A stretch of DNA of 33,788 bases from Deltaproteobacteria bacterium. Lineage in GTDB: Bacteria > Myxococcota_A > Polyangia > Polyangiales > JADJMO01. The stretch lies in the NCBI GenBank assembly GCA_025363655.1, contig JANYDK010000110.1, forward strand, positions 1-33,788. The letters run 5' to 3'. The notes below the pieces were generated by a model. It saw only the letters and a program-made list of their open reading frames with translations, was not told where the DNA came from and did not search any database. Position 1 is the first letter of the stretch. Each line of letters opens with the position of its first letter. This document shows, one piece after another, positions 1-7,144 of the stretch. The translations under genes and the position numbers were made by a program.

Positions 1-357
1 GAGGGCGTCTGCGAGCTCCCCCTTCGGGTCACTGACGAACGTCACCGGATAGCCGCGCGCGCTGGCCTCGGCGGCGTCTTTCTCGGCGTTCGCGCCGGCC
101 TCGGCGTCGACGACGACGAAGCGCACGCCACGAGGACGGAGCTCGCGCATGAGCGAAATCAGGCGCTGATCGTGCGCGCGTTGGCAGGGACAGTGCGCCG
201 AGAAGAACTCGACGACGGTGAGCGGCGCACCTTCGGCGAGGTGGGCCAACACCGGAGGAGCGAGGGTGCGCGAGCTCGTCGCGCAAGCGGTGGCAGTCGT
301 GACGACCATGGCGGTCATGCCGCTCATGGCGAGTGCGACGAGTCGTCGTGCGCTCAC
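1..357 (-). CDS. Redoxin / thioredoxin-fold protein, 3' end cut by window edge
   Basis: The frame stays open to the window edge, giving the first 119 residues. An N-terminal hydrophobic, Ala/Thr-rich stretch (about residues 7-25) looks like an export signal. It is followed by a thioredoxin-like core: a beta strand ending in VVEFFSAHCPCQRAH, then a helix, the strand VRFVVVDAEAG and the piece YPVTFVSDPKGELA, which matches the strand before the cis-Pro in AhpC/TSA-TlpA folds. The cysteines form C-P-C rather than the usual CxxC, so the redox chemistry may differ. The start is GTG at 357, overlapping the TGA stop (354-356) of the upstream gene, which implies translational coupling. As the last visible gene of a run with a redox two-component system and YtkA-like lipoproteins, it probably works on thiols or metal redox state in the envelope (inference). 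Fold is fairly sure, substrate unknown. Confidence 0.75.
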   Translation of the reverse strand, partial: MSARRLVALAMSGMTAMVVTTATACATSSRTLAPPVLAHLAEGAPLTVVEFFSAHCPCQRAHDQRLISLMRELRPRGVRFVVVDAEAGANAEKDAAEASARGYPVTFVSDPKGELADAL

Positions 358-1322
358 GAAAAGCTCCGGAGCAGCGCGAGCGTGAGGCCGATCGGCGTCG
401 GTTGGTTGCGTGCGAAGTGATCGAGCGGCGGCGTCACGTAGAGGCCCCCTTGGAGACGGAGCGTGTCGTTGAAGGGAACGAGCCCGGCGAGGGTGACGGT
501 GGTGACCGCGCGCCCGCTGTCGGAGACGATCTCGCCGTTGACCCGCGCATTGGCTTCGAGCGCATACGTGAGCACCAGCGCGATCGCGACGTCGTCGTCG
601 AAGGTGTATCCGCCGGCCGCGAGGAACGTCGCCTGCGTCCCGAGGCGCGTGTGAATTCCCTGCGTTTCTCGGGCTGCGCGCTGACTGACGAAGCCACCGA
701 CGTTGACCAACCAGGGGCCGAAGGTCTGCTCGACGGCGAGGCCGAGGCTGCCTTGGAGCGCGCCGATGCCCGTCGCGTCGGCGGCGTTGAGGTGCGTCGC
801 CGATTCGGGAGGCCGCCCCGTCGGGAGCGTGACGCCGAGGAGGAGCGCGACGCCGGGGACGACCTTCGAGGCGCCGGCGAGCGTGAGATCCCATCGACCG
901 GAGACGTTGACGTCACCGAGGCCGCCCCCGGTGCCGAGCTTGCTCGCGACGCGTCGCCTCGTCTCGACGAAGGGCACGACCATGCTCACCTGCGCGCGGC
1001 GGAGGACGCGGAGCGTGCCGATCAGATCCTCTTCGAAATCGACCTCGGAGTTGCCGCTTCCCGAGGATGCATAGTGCCTGGATGCATCGTGCGCACCGAG
1101 CACGTTTTGCGCCTTGAAGAGCACGCCGACGAGCGCGTCCTCGGGCCCCGCGAGGCGGCCGGGGGTGATCGCGCTCGAGCCGGCGCAGCACGCTTGTGCG
1201 CGCGCGTTCGACGTCGCGCTCAGCATCACGACGAACGCAGCGAGACCCGCGAGACTCGCCAGACTCTTTGCCAGACGAGCGCGCGCGCGGGGCTCAGGGG
1301 ACGTCGAAGGTGAAGACGACAT
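354..1322 (-). CDS. Putative outer-membrane beta-barrel protein
   Basis: About 322 residues. A basic N-terminus (RARARLAK), hydrophobic core and ARA-Q cleavage site near residue 43 form a Sec signal peptide. The mature part alternates short amphipathic strands and turns (GVALLLGVTLPTGRP, LGLAVEQTFGPWLVNVGG, VAIALVLTYALEANARVNGE), the pattern of an outer-membrane barrel of the 'transporter / MetA-pathway' kind. It ends in a hydrophobic residue before Ser rather than the ideal terminal Phe. The chosen ATG at 1322 overlaps the 3' end of the upstream YtkA-like gene by 29 bases; no ATG or GTG lies between it and the middle of the signal core, so this start is the best available but not certain. 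An early CC pair (QACCAG) follows the signal peptide. Position between a YtkA-like lipoprotein and a redoxin suggests a role in the same envelope process. Confidence 0.65.
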   Translation of the reverse strand: MSSSPSTSPEPRARARLAKSLASLAGLAAFVVMLSATSNARAQACCAGSSAITPGRLAGPEDALVGVLFKAQNVLGAHDASRHYASSGSGNSEVDFEEDLIGTLRVLRRAQVSMVVPFVETRRRVASKLGTGGGLGDVNVSGRWDLTLAGASKVVPGVALLLGVTLPTGRPPESATHLNAADATGIGALQGSLGLAVEQTFGPWLVNVGGFVSQRAARETQGIHTRLGTQATFLAAGGYTFDDDVAIALVLTYALEANARVNGEIVSDSGRAVTTVTLAGLVPFNDTLRLQGGLYVTPPLDHFARNQPTPIGLTLALLRSFS

Positions 1323-1731
1323 CGCTCGCTGGCTCGCCGATGGCGACGCGGAGCTCCCAGCGCCCCGGCATGAAGAATTGAAGGCCATCGACGACGTATT
1401 TGCCGGTGCCCTTGGCGGTGACGGTGGTGACGACGGACGAGCCGTGACCGTGCGATGGCATCCATGGGACGACGGTGAGCACGAGCCCATCGCGCGGCGC
1501 GCCCGCGGGGGTGGTGATCGTCAGCTCGGCGGCGTTGGCACCTCGAGCGGGAGACGTGCCGGGTGCGAACCGAAGCTCGAGGTGCGAGCCATCGCCGGCG
1601 TTGGTGGTGCCGTAGGCGGCGGGCGCGAAGTTGCTGGGCACTTGGTCGGCCACGTCACTGCTGCACGCGCCGAGCGGGAGGCACGCGAGACAGGCGAAGA
1701 GCACGAGGGAGCCGAGCAGAGACTTCTTCAT
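1294..1731 (-). CDS. YtkA/FixH-like domain lipoprotein (first copy)
   Basis: 145 residues. MKKSLLGS plus a hydrophobic core and lipobox PLGAC (Cys23) mark a lipoprotein. The rest is one Ig-like beta domain of the YtkA/FixH type: a strand with LELRF, ANAAELTITTP, then the motif WMPSHGHGSS, then GKYVVDGLQFFMPGRWELRVAI. The MPxHxHG and FMPGRW motifs are hallmarks of the family; the Met/His cluster is often read as a copper-binding site, which is family knowledge and not proven here. ATG at 1731 is chosen because it gives a clean signal peptide. It lies 81 bases after the RegA-like gene and overlaps the next gene downstream. A second, paralogous copy lies at 3700-4239 on the other side of the two-component pair, so the kinase and regulator are bracketed by two versions of the same domain. 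Confidence 0.8.
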   Translation of the reverse strand: MKKSLLGSLVLFACLACLPLGACSSDVADQVPSNFAPAAYGTTNAGDGSHLELRFAPGTSPARGANAAELTITTPAGAPRDGLVLTVVPWMPSHGHGSSVVTTVTAKGTGKYVVDGLQFFMPGRWELRVAIGEPASDVVFTFDVP

Positions 1732-1812
1732 GGGCGAGAAACCAGTGCTCGGTTCGTACCGCGCGCGAGGGGGGCGCACCATGCGACACGTCGTCGCAGG
1801 GCTCGCGTGAGC

Positions 1813-2367
1813 TCAGTCGCGGGGCGGTATTTTTTGCAGCTTTCGCTGGAGCGAACGGCGGTGCATGGAGATTCGGCGCGCGGCTTCGGAGATGTTCTGG
1901 CCACAGTCGACGAGCACGCGCTGGATGTGCTCCCACTCTGCGCGGGCGAGCGACGGGGCAGCGAACTCGACTGCCGTGGCTTCGAGTGGCGCCGTCTCGG
2001 TGCGTTGGAAGGCGGCGAGGATGTCGTCGACGTCGGCCGGCTTGGGGAGGTAGTGGACGGCGCCGAGTCGCATCGCCTCGACCGCAGTCGCGATGCTGCC
2101 GTAGCCGGTGAGGACCACGATCTTGGTGCCGGCGTCGAGCGCGTGGAGCGCGCGCACCAATTCGAGGCCGTTTTTCCCGGGCATCCGCAGATCGACGAGG
2201 GCCATCTCGGGGGAGTCTTGCTCGGCGCTGGCGACGGCCTCGTCGTAGTCGCGCGCCATCCGCACGTCGTAGCCACGCTCTCGAAGGGCGCGCGCGAGTC
2301 GGCTGCGGAGGACGTCGTCGTCGTCGACCACGAGGATCGACGGACCTTCACCCAAGGCGCCAGGCAT
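1813..2367 (-). CDS. regA: RegA/ActR/PrrA-type redox response regulator
   Basis: 184 residues. The receiver domain (about 10-125) has the acidic pocket VVDDDD, the phospho-acceptor Asp59 in VDLRMPG, Thr87 in VLTGYGS and Lys109 in LPKPAD. After a short linker, WEHIQRVLVDCGQNISEAARR is followed by MHRRSLQRKLQK, a Fis-type helix-turn-helix. The WEHIQR lead-in and the MHRRxLQR recognition helix are the signature of the RegA/ActR/PrrA family, which responds to redox state through RegB and controls respiration and energy genes in proteobacteria. ATG at 2367 sits one base after the kinase stop; a GTG at 2385 would overlap the kinase gene. The partner kinase lies directly upstream, so the pair is a complete cognate system. 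Family assignment is firm; target genes are unknown but may include its neighbours. Confidence 0.9.
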   Translation of the reverse strand: MPGALGEGPSILVVDDDDVLRSRLARALRERGYDVRMARDYDEAVASAEQDSPEMALVDLRMPGKNGLELVRALHALDAGTKIVVLTGYGSIATAVEAMRLGAVHYLPKPADVDDILAAFQRTETAPLEATAVEFAAPSLARAEWEHIQRVLVDCGQNISEAARRISMHRRSLQRKLQKIPPRD

Positions 2368-2368
2368 T

Positions 2369-3703
2369 TCACCGTTCGGCGACACAGTCGGGGACCCGTA
2401 CGTGAATGGTGGTGCCGACGCTAGGCGTCGACGAGATGTCGAGCGAGCCCCCGAGGTGCTCGGCCACTGCGCCCGCGAGGAAGAGGCCGAGGCCCATCCC
2501 GGCGCCGGCGGCCTTGGTGGTGAAGAACGGCTCGCCCGCGCGCGCGAGGACGTCGCTGGCCATTCCCGCGCCGCGATCGGCGATCACGATGTCGAGCGAT
2601 CGGCCTTCGCGCACGGCACGGAGGGTCACCGCGTCGGCCCCGGTGGACGCCTCCTGCGCGTTCTTCACCAGCCCGCGCACGGCGGTGGCGAGCGATCGCA
2701 GAGGTAGACGAAGCGCCATGTTTTTCAGCGTGGGATCGATCTCGACGGTGACGCTCGGCGCCTCCGCCAAGCCGTCGCGACAGGTGGCGAGGAGCGCTTC
2801 GGCGGTGGTCGTCGTGAGCGCGTCGGCGAGGCTCGTGCCGGCATCGGCCGACATTTGTTCGAGGACGTTGCGACAGCGCTCGACCTGTTGCCGAATGAGC
2901 CGCGCGTCCTCGAGGAGCGGCGGCCCGTCGGCGTGCTCCATCGTCGAGAGGCGCCTTTCCATCTCCTTGACGGCGACGGCGATGGTCGAGAGCGGAGTCG
3001 AGAGCTCGTGCGCCGCGCCAGCCGCCAACGTCGCGAGCGCGCCGAGCTTCTCGCTGCGCGCTTCACGGGCCCGCGAACGCGCCAGCTCGTCCTCCAGCTG
3101 CTCGCGTGCGCGCTGCACTTTGTGCACGAAATAGCCGATGAACGCGGCGGCGATGGTGAACGCGAGCCACATCCCGCGGAGGTGGATGCGCATCACCGTC
3201 GCGTGATCGAGCGAGTCGTCCTTCATCGAGAGGTACGACTGGTCGACGAAGAGGAGCGCGTAGCAAGCGATCGCGAGCGCGACGAGCGACCAGGTGTAGC
3301 GCACGCCGAGGACCACCGGCGCGAGCGCGATGTGCACGAGGTAGAGCGCGGAGAACGGATTGTGCGGCCCGCCGGTGATCGAGAGCATCGCCGTGAGGAT
3401 GAGCAGGTCGAGCGCGAGGGTCGCCGCGAGCATCCACTCGCGGACGAATCGCCTGGAAAACAAGCCGATCGCAGCGTTGGTGGCGGCGCCGAAGGCGAGG
3501 AGCCCGAGCAGCTTCGGCACCGGCAGATGAATGGCCGAGAAGCGATCGACGAGGAGCACGAGCACCGCTTGGCTGGCGAAGGCACCCCAGCGCAGGCGAA
3601 TGAGCCAACGCCAGCTCGTCTCGCGCCGTTGCGCTTCGGGCCCGTGCCTCCCGTGCGTCCCGTCCATCACGTCCATCGGTCCATCACGGTCGTCGCGCCT
3701 CAC
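2369..3703 (-). CDS. regB: RegB/PrrB-type membrane redox sensor histidine kinase
   Basis: About 444 residues from GTG 3703. The N-terminal half (about 33-195) holds around six membrane segments, with GGPHNPFSALYLVHI (111-125) matching the RegB quinone-binding signature GGxxNPF. Then come a linker coiled coil, the H-box with His232 (AAHELSTPLSTI), the N-box LVKNAQEAS, G1 box DRGAGM and G2 box GMGLGLFLAG. Cys277 in QQVERCRNVL lies where RegB has its redox-active cysteine. This implies sensing of quinone pool and thiol state, with phosphotransfer to the adjacent RegA-like regulator (family knowledge). GTG 3703 overlaps the TGA of the upstream YtkA-like gene (3700-3702); an ATG at 3676 is an alternative start. 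The gene lies between the YtkA-like lipoprotein and its regulator in one transcription unit. Confidence 0.9.
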   Translation of the reverse strand: MRRDDRDGPMDVMDGTHGRHGPEAQRRETSWRWLIRLRWGAFASQAVLVLLVDRFSAIHLPVPKLLGLLAFGAATNAAIGLFSRRFVREWMLAATLALDLLILTAMLSITGGPHNPFSALYLVHIALAPVVLGVRYTWSLVALAIACYALLFVDQSYLSMKDDSLDHATVMRIHLRGMWLAFTIAAAFIGYFVHKVQRAREQLEDELARSRAREARSEKLGALATLAAGAAHELSTPLSTIAVAVKEMERRLSTMEHADGPPLLEDARLIRQQVERCRNVLEQMSADAGTSLADALTTTTAEALLATCRDGLAEAPSVTVEIDPTLKNMALRLPLRSLATAVRGLVKNAQEASTGADAVTLRAVREGRSLDIVIADRGAGMASDVLARAGEPFFTTKAAGAGMGLGLFLAGAVAEHLGGSLDISSTPSVGTTIHVRVPDCVAER

Positions 3704-4239
3704 TCGGCGACGCAAAAACCGTAGACCACCGAGTCCGTCGTCGTCCCCGCGGTGATGGTCAGCGTCGTCTGCCAGAGCCCCGGCATGAAGAGATTGAGGC
3801 TTGAAATCGAGTACTTTCCGCCGCTTGCCGGATCGGGCGTGACGTGCGGGACGATGCTGCTCCCGTGCCCGTGATCGGGCATGAACGGCTTGACCGAGAC
3901 CGTCGCTCCCTCGAGCGGCTTCCCCTCGGCGTCTTGCACTACCAGCGTCCAGACATTGTCACCCTTCGCGGGCGGCGTCGGAAAAATGTTCAGCAGCTGG
4001 GTACGAATCAGCCCATTTTTCCCGGTCTGCGCGAGGCCCGGCGTCCACTTCAGCCCTCGCGTGTCGGTCGCGCAAAAGCTCGACGTGTCGGTCCCCGCGT
4101 CGCTCGGCGTCGTTCCTTCGCTCGGAGAGCTGCACCCGAGAGGACCGCCCATCGAGCCGAACGCGACGAGGCTGGCGAGGCAGGCGAGGTCGAGGAGCGA
4201 GTGGGAGAGGGCGAAGCGAACCATGTGACGAGTACGCAT
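3700..4239 (-). CDS. YtkA/FixH-like domain lipoprotein (second copy)
   Basis: About 179 residues. A basic N-terminus, a hydrophobic core and a GGPLGC lipobox are followed by a low-complexity linker and a YtkA/FixH-like Ig domain. The core motifs match the copy at 1294-1731: PFMPDHGHGSS here and WMPSHGHGSS there, and LFMPGLW here and FFMPGRW there. Two extra cysteines (FCATDT and the GFCVAE tail) could form a disulfide. The start is ATG 4239 or ATG 4224; both give a signal peptide, and neither has a clear Shine-Dalgarno. This is the first gene of the minus-strand run, so its promoter should lie in the 142-base gap shared with the divergent TauE/SafE gene. Its stop overlaps the RegB-type kinase start (GTGA). 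A role in presenting a metal or sensing redox in the periplasm is inference. Confidence 0.78.
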   Translation of the reverse strand: MRTRHMVRFALSHSLLDLACLASLVAFGSMGGPLGCSSPSEGTTPSDAGTDTSSFCATDTRGLKWTPGLAQTGKNGLIRTQLLNIFPTPPAKGDNVWTLVVQDAEGKPLEGATVSVKPFMPDHGHGSSIVPHVTPDPASGGKYSISSLNLFMPGLWQTTLTITAGTTTDSVVYGFCVAE

Positions 4240-4381
4240 ACTGACAGCCAGTGGTTTCGGGAGCAACGAGCCCTGGGTGCACATGGGCGCGAGCGTTGCG
4301 CGAAGACGCAGCCGTTGCGCTCGTGCGCTCGCCGATGCGCGTGCGGCTAGGCATGGTCCTCCCGTTGCAAACGTCATCGCC
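4240..4381. promoter_or_regulatory. Divergent intergenic region, likely promoters of both units
   Basis: This 142-base gap separates the start of the YtkA-like/RegBA unit (minus) from the TauE/SafE gene (plus). Both units must be driven from here unless read-through occurs. I see no convincing -35/-10 pair or strong palindrome, so only the position supports the call. If the RegA-like protein autoregulates its own locus, this is the expected binding region (inference). Confidence 0.4.
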
Positions 4382-5116
4382 GTGCCCTTCGCCACTCTCG
4401 TCCTCGGCCTCGCGCTCGGCGGCGCCTCGAGCCTCCACTGCATCGCCATGTGCGGCCCTCTCGTCGGCGGAAGTTGCCGCAATCGCACCGACGGACTCGC
4501 CTATGGCCTCGGCCGTCTGGCTGGCTACGCGTGCGTCGGCGCGCTCGCGGGAGTCGTTGGTGGCCCGCTCCTCACTCCCGATCGCGCACGAATCGTCCAA
4601 CTGGCGGCGGCGACGCTGATCGCGGCGATGCTGCTGCTCCGCGCGGCGCGCTTCCTCGGAGTCGGTGGGCGTGGGCTGACGCAAGTGCGGAGGAAGCCGA
4701 AGACGACGTCGATCTTCCTGCGACTCGCGCCGCATCTGCCGCGCCGTGGAGCACTGCTGGGAGTGGTCACCGCGCTCTTCCCCTGCGGCGCTTTGCTCAC
4801 GGGGCTGATCGCGGCAGCTGCCGCCGGAGGCGCGTGGCAAGGCGGTCTCTTGATGATCGGCTTCGCGATCGCGAGCTCTCCGGCGCTGCTCCTCTCCGGG
4901 ATCTTCGGCGCGCGCGTGCTCGCGTGGGTGGAGGCGCGGAGATCGAGGTGGGTGCGGCTCGCCTTCGCGGGCGTCCTCGTCATCGTCGCTGCGTGGATCG
5001 TCGCGACGCCGATCGGCATCGCCGTCGAGAGCGCGCACGCACCGATGGGGGCGGACGACTGTTGTCCAGATTCGCCGACTCGGCCTCGCCTCCGCGGCGC
5101 GCCGTCGCACACGTGA
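4382..5116 (+). CDS. TauE/SafE (DsbD_2-like) family integral membrane protein
   Basis: About 244 residues with roughly six membrane segments. Two half-repeats show the family motifs: GGASSLHCIAMCGPLVGG at the first helix and ALFPCGALLTGL in the middle. The Cys pair in HCxxxCGP and the Cys in FPCG are conserved in the DsbD_2/TauE-SafE group found near cytochrome oxidase assembly and copper export genes, where they are thought to handle electrons or copper (family knowledge). GTG 4382 starts just before the first helix; an ATG at 4277 would add 35 basic residues and reach close to the divergent gene, so it is less likely. The C-terminal tail has a CC pair (DDCCPD). Divergence from the YtkA-RegBA unit suggests a common purpose. 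Confidence 0.8.
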   Translation: MPFATLVLGLALGGASSLHCIAMCGPLVGGSCRNRTDGLAYGLGRLAGYACVGALAGVVGGPLLTPDRARIVQLAAATLIAAMLLLRAARFLGVGGRGLTQVRRKPKTTSIFLRLAPHLPRRGALLGVVTALFPCGALLTGLIAAAAAGGAWQGGLLMIGFAIASSPALLLSGIFGARVLAWVEARRSRWVRLAFAGVLVIVAAWIVATPIGIAVESAHAPMGADDCCPDSPTRPRLRGAPSHT

Positions 5117-5209
5117 AGAAACCGTGAAAAACGGCCGCCTCGTCCGGTCTGCTCTTTACGCCTAGCGCCCGCTACGCGACGTTGCTCGTGCCCGGATCGG
5201 GTGCCTCGC

Positions 5210-7144
5210 ATGTCCACGCTCCGTGTGCCTCACCGCTTGCTCTCCATCGCCGTCGTCGCGGCGCTCGTCGCTTCGCAGCGCGACGCGGCGGCCGATTGCG
5301 ACGACAAGGTCTCGACCTGCATCGACTCCGACGTGCTCTGGCCATCGGCCGGTCCGTCGACCTTCTTCTCGATCGGCAGCGGGCTCACCACCGGCAAAGG
5401 TCGCTTCGGGTTCGGCCTCGCGACCTCGGCGCAACGTCGGCCGATCGTGCTGCGAACCAACGGTGAAGCGCCGAGCGGCTCGGTCGACGTCGCCGCGATC
5501 GGCACGCAAATCAACAGCTCGTTCCTCTTCTCGTACGGCATCACCGACCGCTTCGAAGCGTCGATGGTGGCGCCGGTCACGTTCTACCAAAATGGCACCG
5601 GCGTCTCGCGCGTGTCGAACGGCGCGACCAACGACGTGCCGAACACGGCCGTACGCGACGTGCGGCTCGGGCTCGCCTACGCGCTCGTGTCGTTGCCGCG
5701 CATCGACAAGCCGGCGGGCGTCGCGGTCGTCGGTCGCTTCGACGCCAGCATTCCCAGCGGAGACGCCGGTACGTTCGCGGGTGACCGGGGTCTCGTGGCG
5801 GTGCCGACCGTCTCTCTCGAAGAGCACCTCGGCCGGCTCGTCTTCGGATTCACCTTCGGCGCGCGTCTGCGCAAGGCCTCGACGCTGCTCGGTGCCACGG
5901 TCGCGTCGCAGGGCTACGCGGCGGCCGGCCTCGGGGCGACCTTCGATGCAGAAGGTCGTTATGGATTCACCGCCGAGGCCTTCACGCTGCCTTCGCTCGT
6001 CGCCGGGGGCGCATCGCCTTTCCAATGGCTCGTCGGTTTCAATTGGGCTCCCATCTGGGCCGGCGATTTCACGATGCACCTCGGCGGCGGCGGCACGATG
6101 CGCTTCGCCGGACACGCCCCGGTGGGCGAATCGATTTGGCGCGGTGTCCTCGACTTGCGCTACGCGCCGCGCTCGCTCGACACCGACGGTGATGGCGTCC
6201 TCGATCGCGACGACACTTGCAAATACGAGTCGGAAGATCGCGACGGCTTCCAAGATCTCGACGGCTGTCCCGATCCGGACAACGACGGCGATGGCATCGT
6301 CGACGCCAAGGACAAGTGTCCGAACGACGCCGAGACGAAGAACGGTTTCCAAGACGACGACGGCTGTCCCGAGAGCGACGGTGACGAAGACGGCATCGTC
6401 GACGAAGCCGACAAGTGCCCCACCAAGCCCGAGGACAAAGAGGGCTACGAAGACGGCGACGGTTGCCCCGAAGGTGGTCCGCCGAAGCAGCCGGTCGTGC
6501 TCTGCGCCGATGGCACCTCGTCGAAGCCGGGCGAGCCGTGCGACGTCGATCGCGACTCGGTCCCCGACGCCTCCGACGTCTGCCCGCAGCAGCCCGAGGA
6601 CAAGGACGGCATCGTCGACGACGATGGTTGTCCCGAGAAGGACGCCGACGAAGACGGCGTTGGCGACGAGCTCGACAAGTGCCCTCTCGAGGCGGAGACG
6701 ATCGACGGCAAGGACGACGCCGATGGTTGTCCCGAGCCCGGCGCGCACTCGCTCGTGAGTTTTGCCGCTGGCGCGATCGAAGCGGAAAAACCCGTACGTT
6801 TCGCCGCCGGCGGGTCGCTCGTCACCAAGCCGATGGCGGCGCAGTTGATGCTCGTCGCGCAGCGCCTGCAGGGCCTCGTCGATCGTGGCGTCGAGAAAAT
6901 CGTCATCGAGGCGTGGGCCGACGTCGCCGGTGAGAACGAGAAGAACCAGAAGCTCGCGCTCGCCCGTGCCGAAGCGTTGAAGAAGGCGCTCGCCAGCACC
7001 GGCATCCCCGAGACGCTGATCAAAGCGCAGGTCGGCGACCTCGGCGATCCGCCGGACAAGACGAAGGCCAACTGGCTCGTCACCGTTCGCAACAAGCGCA
7101 AAGAGCCGCTCGGCAAGAAGAAGCCGGTCGGGGCGACGCCGTGA
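5210..7144 (+). CDS. OmpA-family outer-membrane protein with TSP3-type repeats
   Basis: About 644 residues. A signal peptide (about 1-28, ending DAAA) leads into a roughly 290-residue barrel-like region of alternating strands. Residues about 323-510 hold tandem thrombospondin-type-3, calcium-binding repeats such as DTDGDGVLDRDD, DNDGDGIVDAKDKCPND and DADEDGVGDELDKCP, each closed by a DGCP turn. The end (about 530-640) is an OmpA-like peptidoglycan-binding domain with VRFAAGGSLVTKPMAAQLMLVAQ and a variant of the NxxLSxxRA motif, NQKLALARAEALKKAL. It should tie the outer membrane to the cell wall through a calcium-stiffened stalk. ATG 5210 is chosen over GTG 5201 because it gives a tighter signal peptide. 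The stop overlaps the next gene's ATG (TGATG), so the two are probably co-translated. Confidence 0.85.
   Translation: MSTLRVPHRLLSIAVVAALVASQRDAAADCDDKVSTCIDSDVLWPSAGPSTFFSIGSGLTTGKGRFGFGLATSAQRRPIVLRTNGEAPSGSVDVAAIGTQINSSFLFSYGITDRFEASMVAPVTFYQNGTGVSRVSNGATNDVPNTAVRDVRLGLAYALVSLPRIDKPAGVAVVGRFDASIPSGDAGTFAGDRGLVAVPTVSLEEHLGRLVFGFTFGARLRKASTLLGATVASQGYAAAGLGATFDAEGRYGFTAEAFTLPSLVAGGASPFQWLVGFNWAPIWAGDFTMHLGGGGTMRFAGHAPVGESIWRGVLDLRYAPRSLDTDGDGVLDRDDTCKYESEDRDGFQDLDGCPDPDNDGDGIVDAKDKCPNDAETKNGFQDDDGCPESDGDEDGIVDEADKCPTKPEDKEGYEDGDGCPEGGPPKQPVVLCADGTSSKPGEPCDVDRDSVPDASDVCPQQPEDKDGIVDDDGCPEKDADEDGVGDELDKCPLEAETIDGKDDADGCPEPGAHSLVSFAAGAIEAEKPVRFAAGGSLVTKPMAAQLMLVAQRLQGLVDRGVEKIVIEAWADVAGENEKNQKLALARAEALKKALASTGIPETLIKAQVGDLGDPPDKTKANWLVTVRNKRKEPLGKKKPVGATP

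Noticed and set aside
1-5116. Complete cbb3 oxidase (cco/fix) assembly locus
   Set aside because: FixH-like, TauE/SafE-like and RegBA genes are suggestive, but no oxidase subunit, CcoG or CcoI gene lies in the window.
5162-6748. Minus-strand open frame opposite the OmpA gene
   Set aside because: Repetitive valine/leucine pattern mirrors the plus-strand TSP3 repeats; not a real membrane protein.
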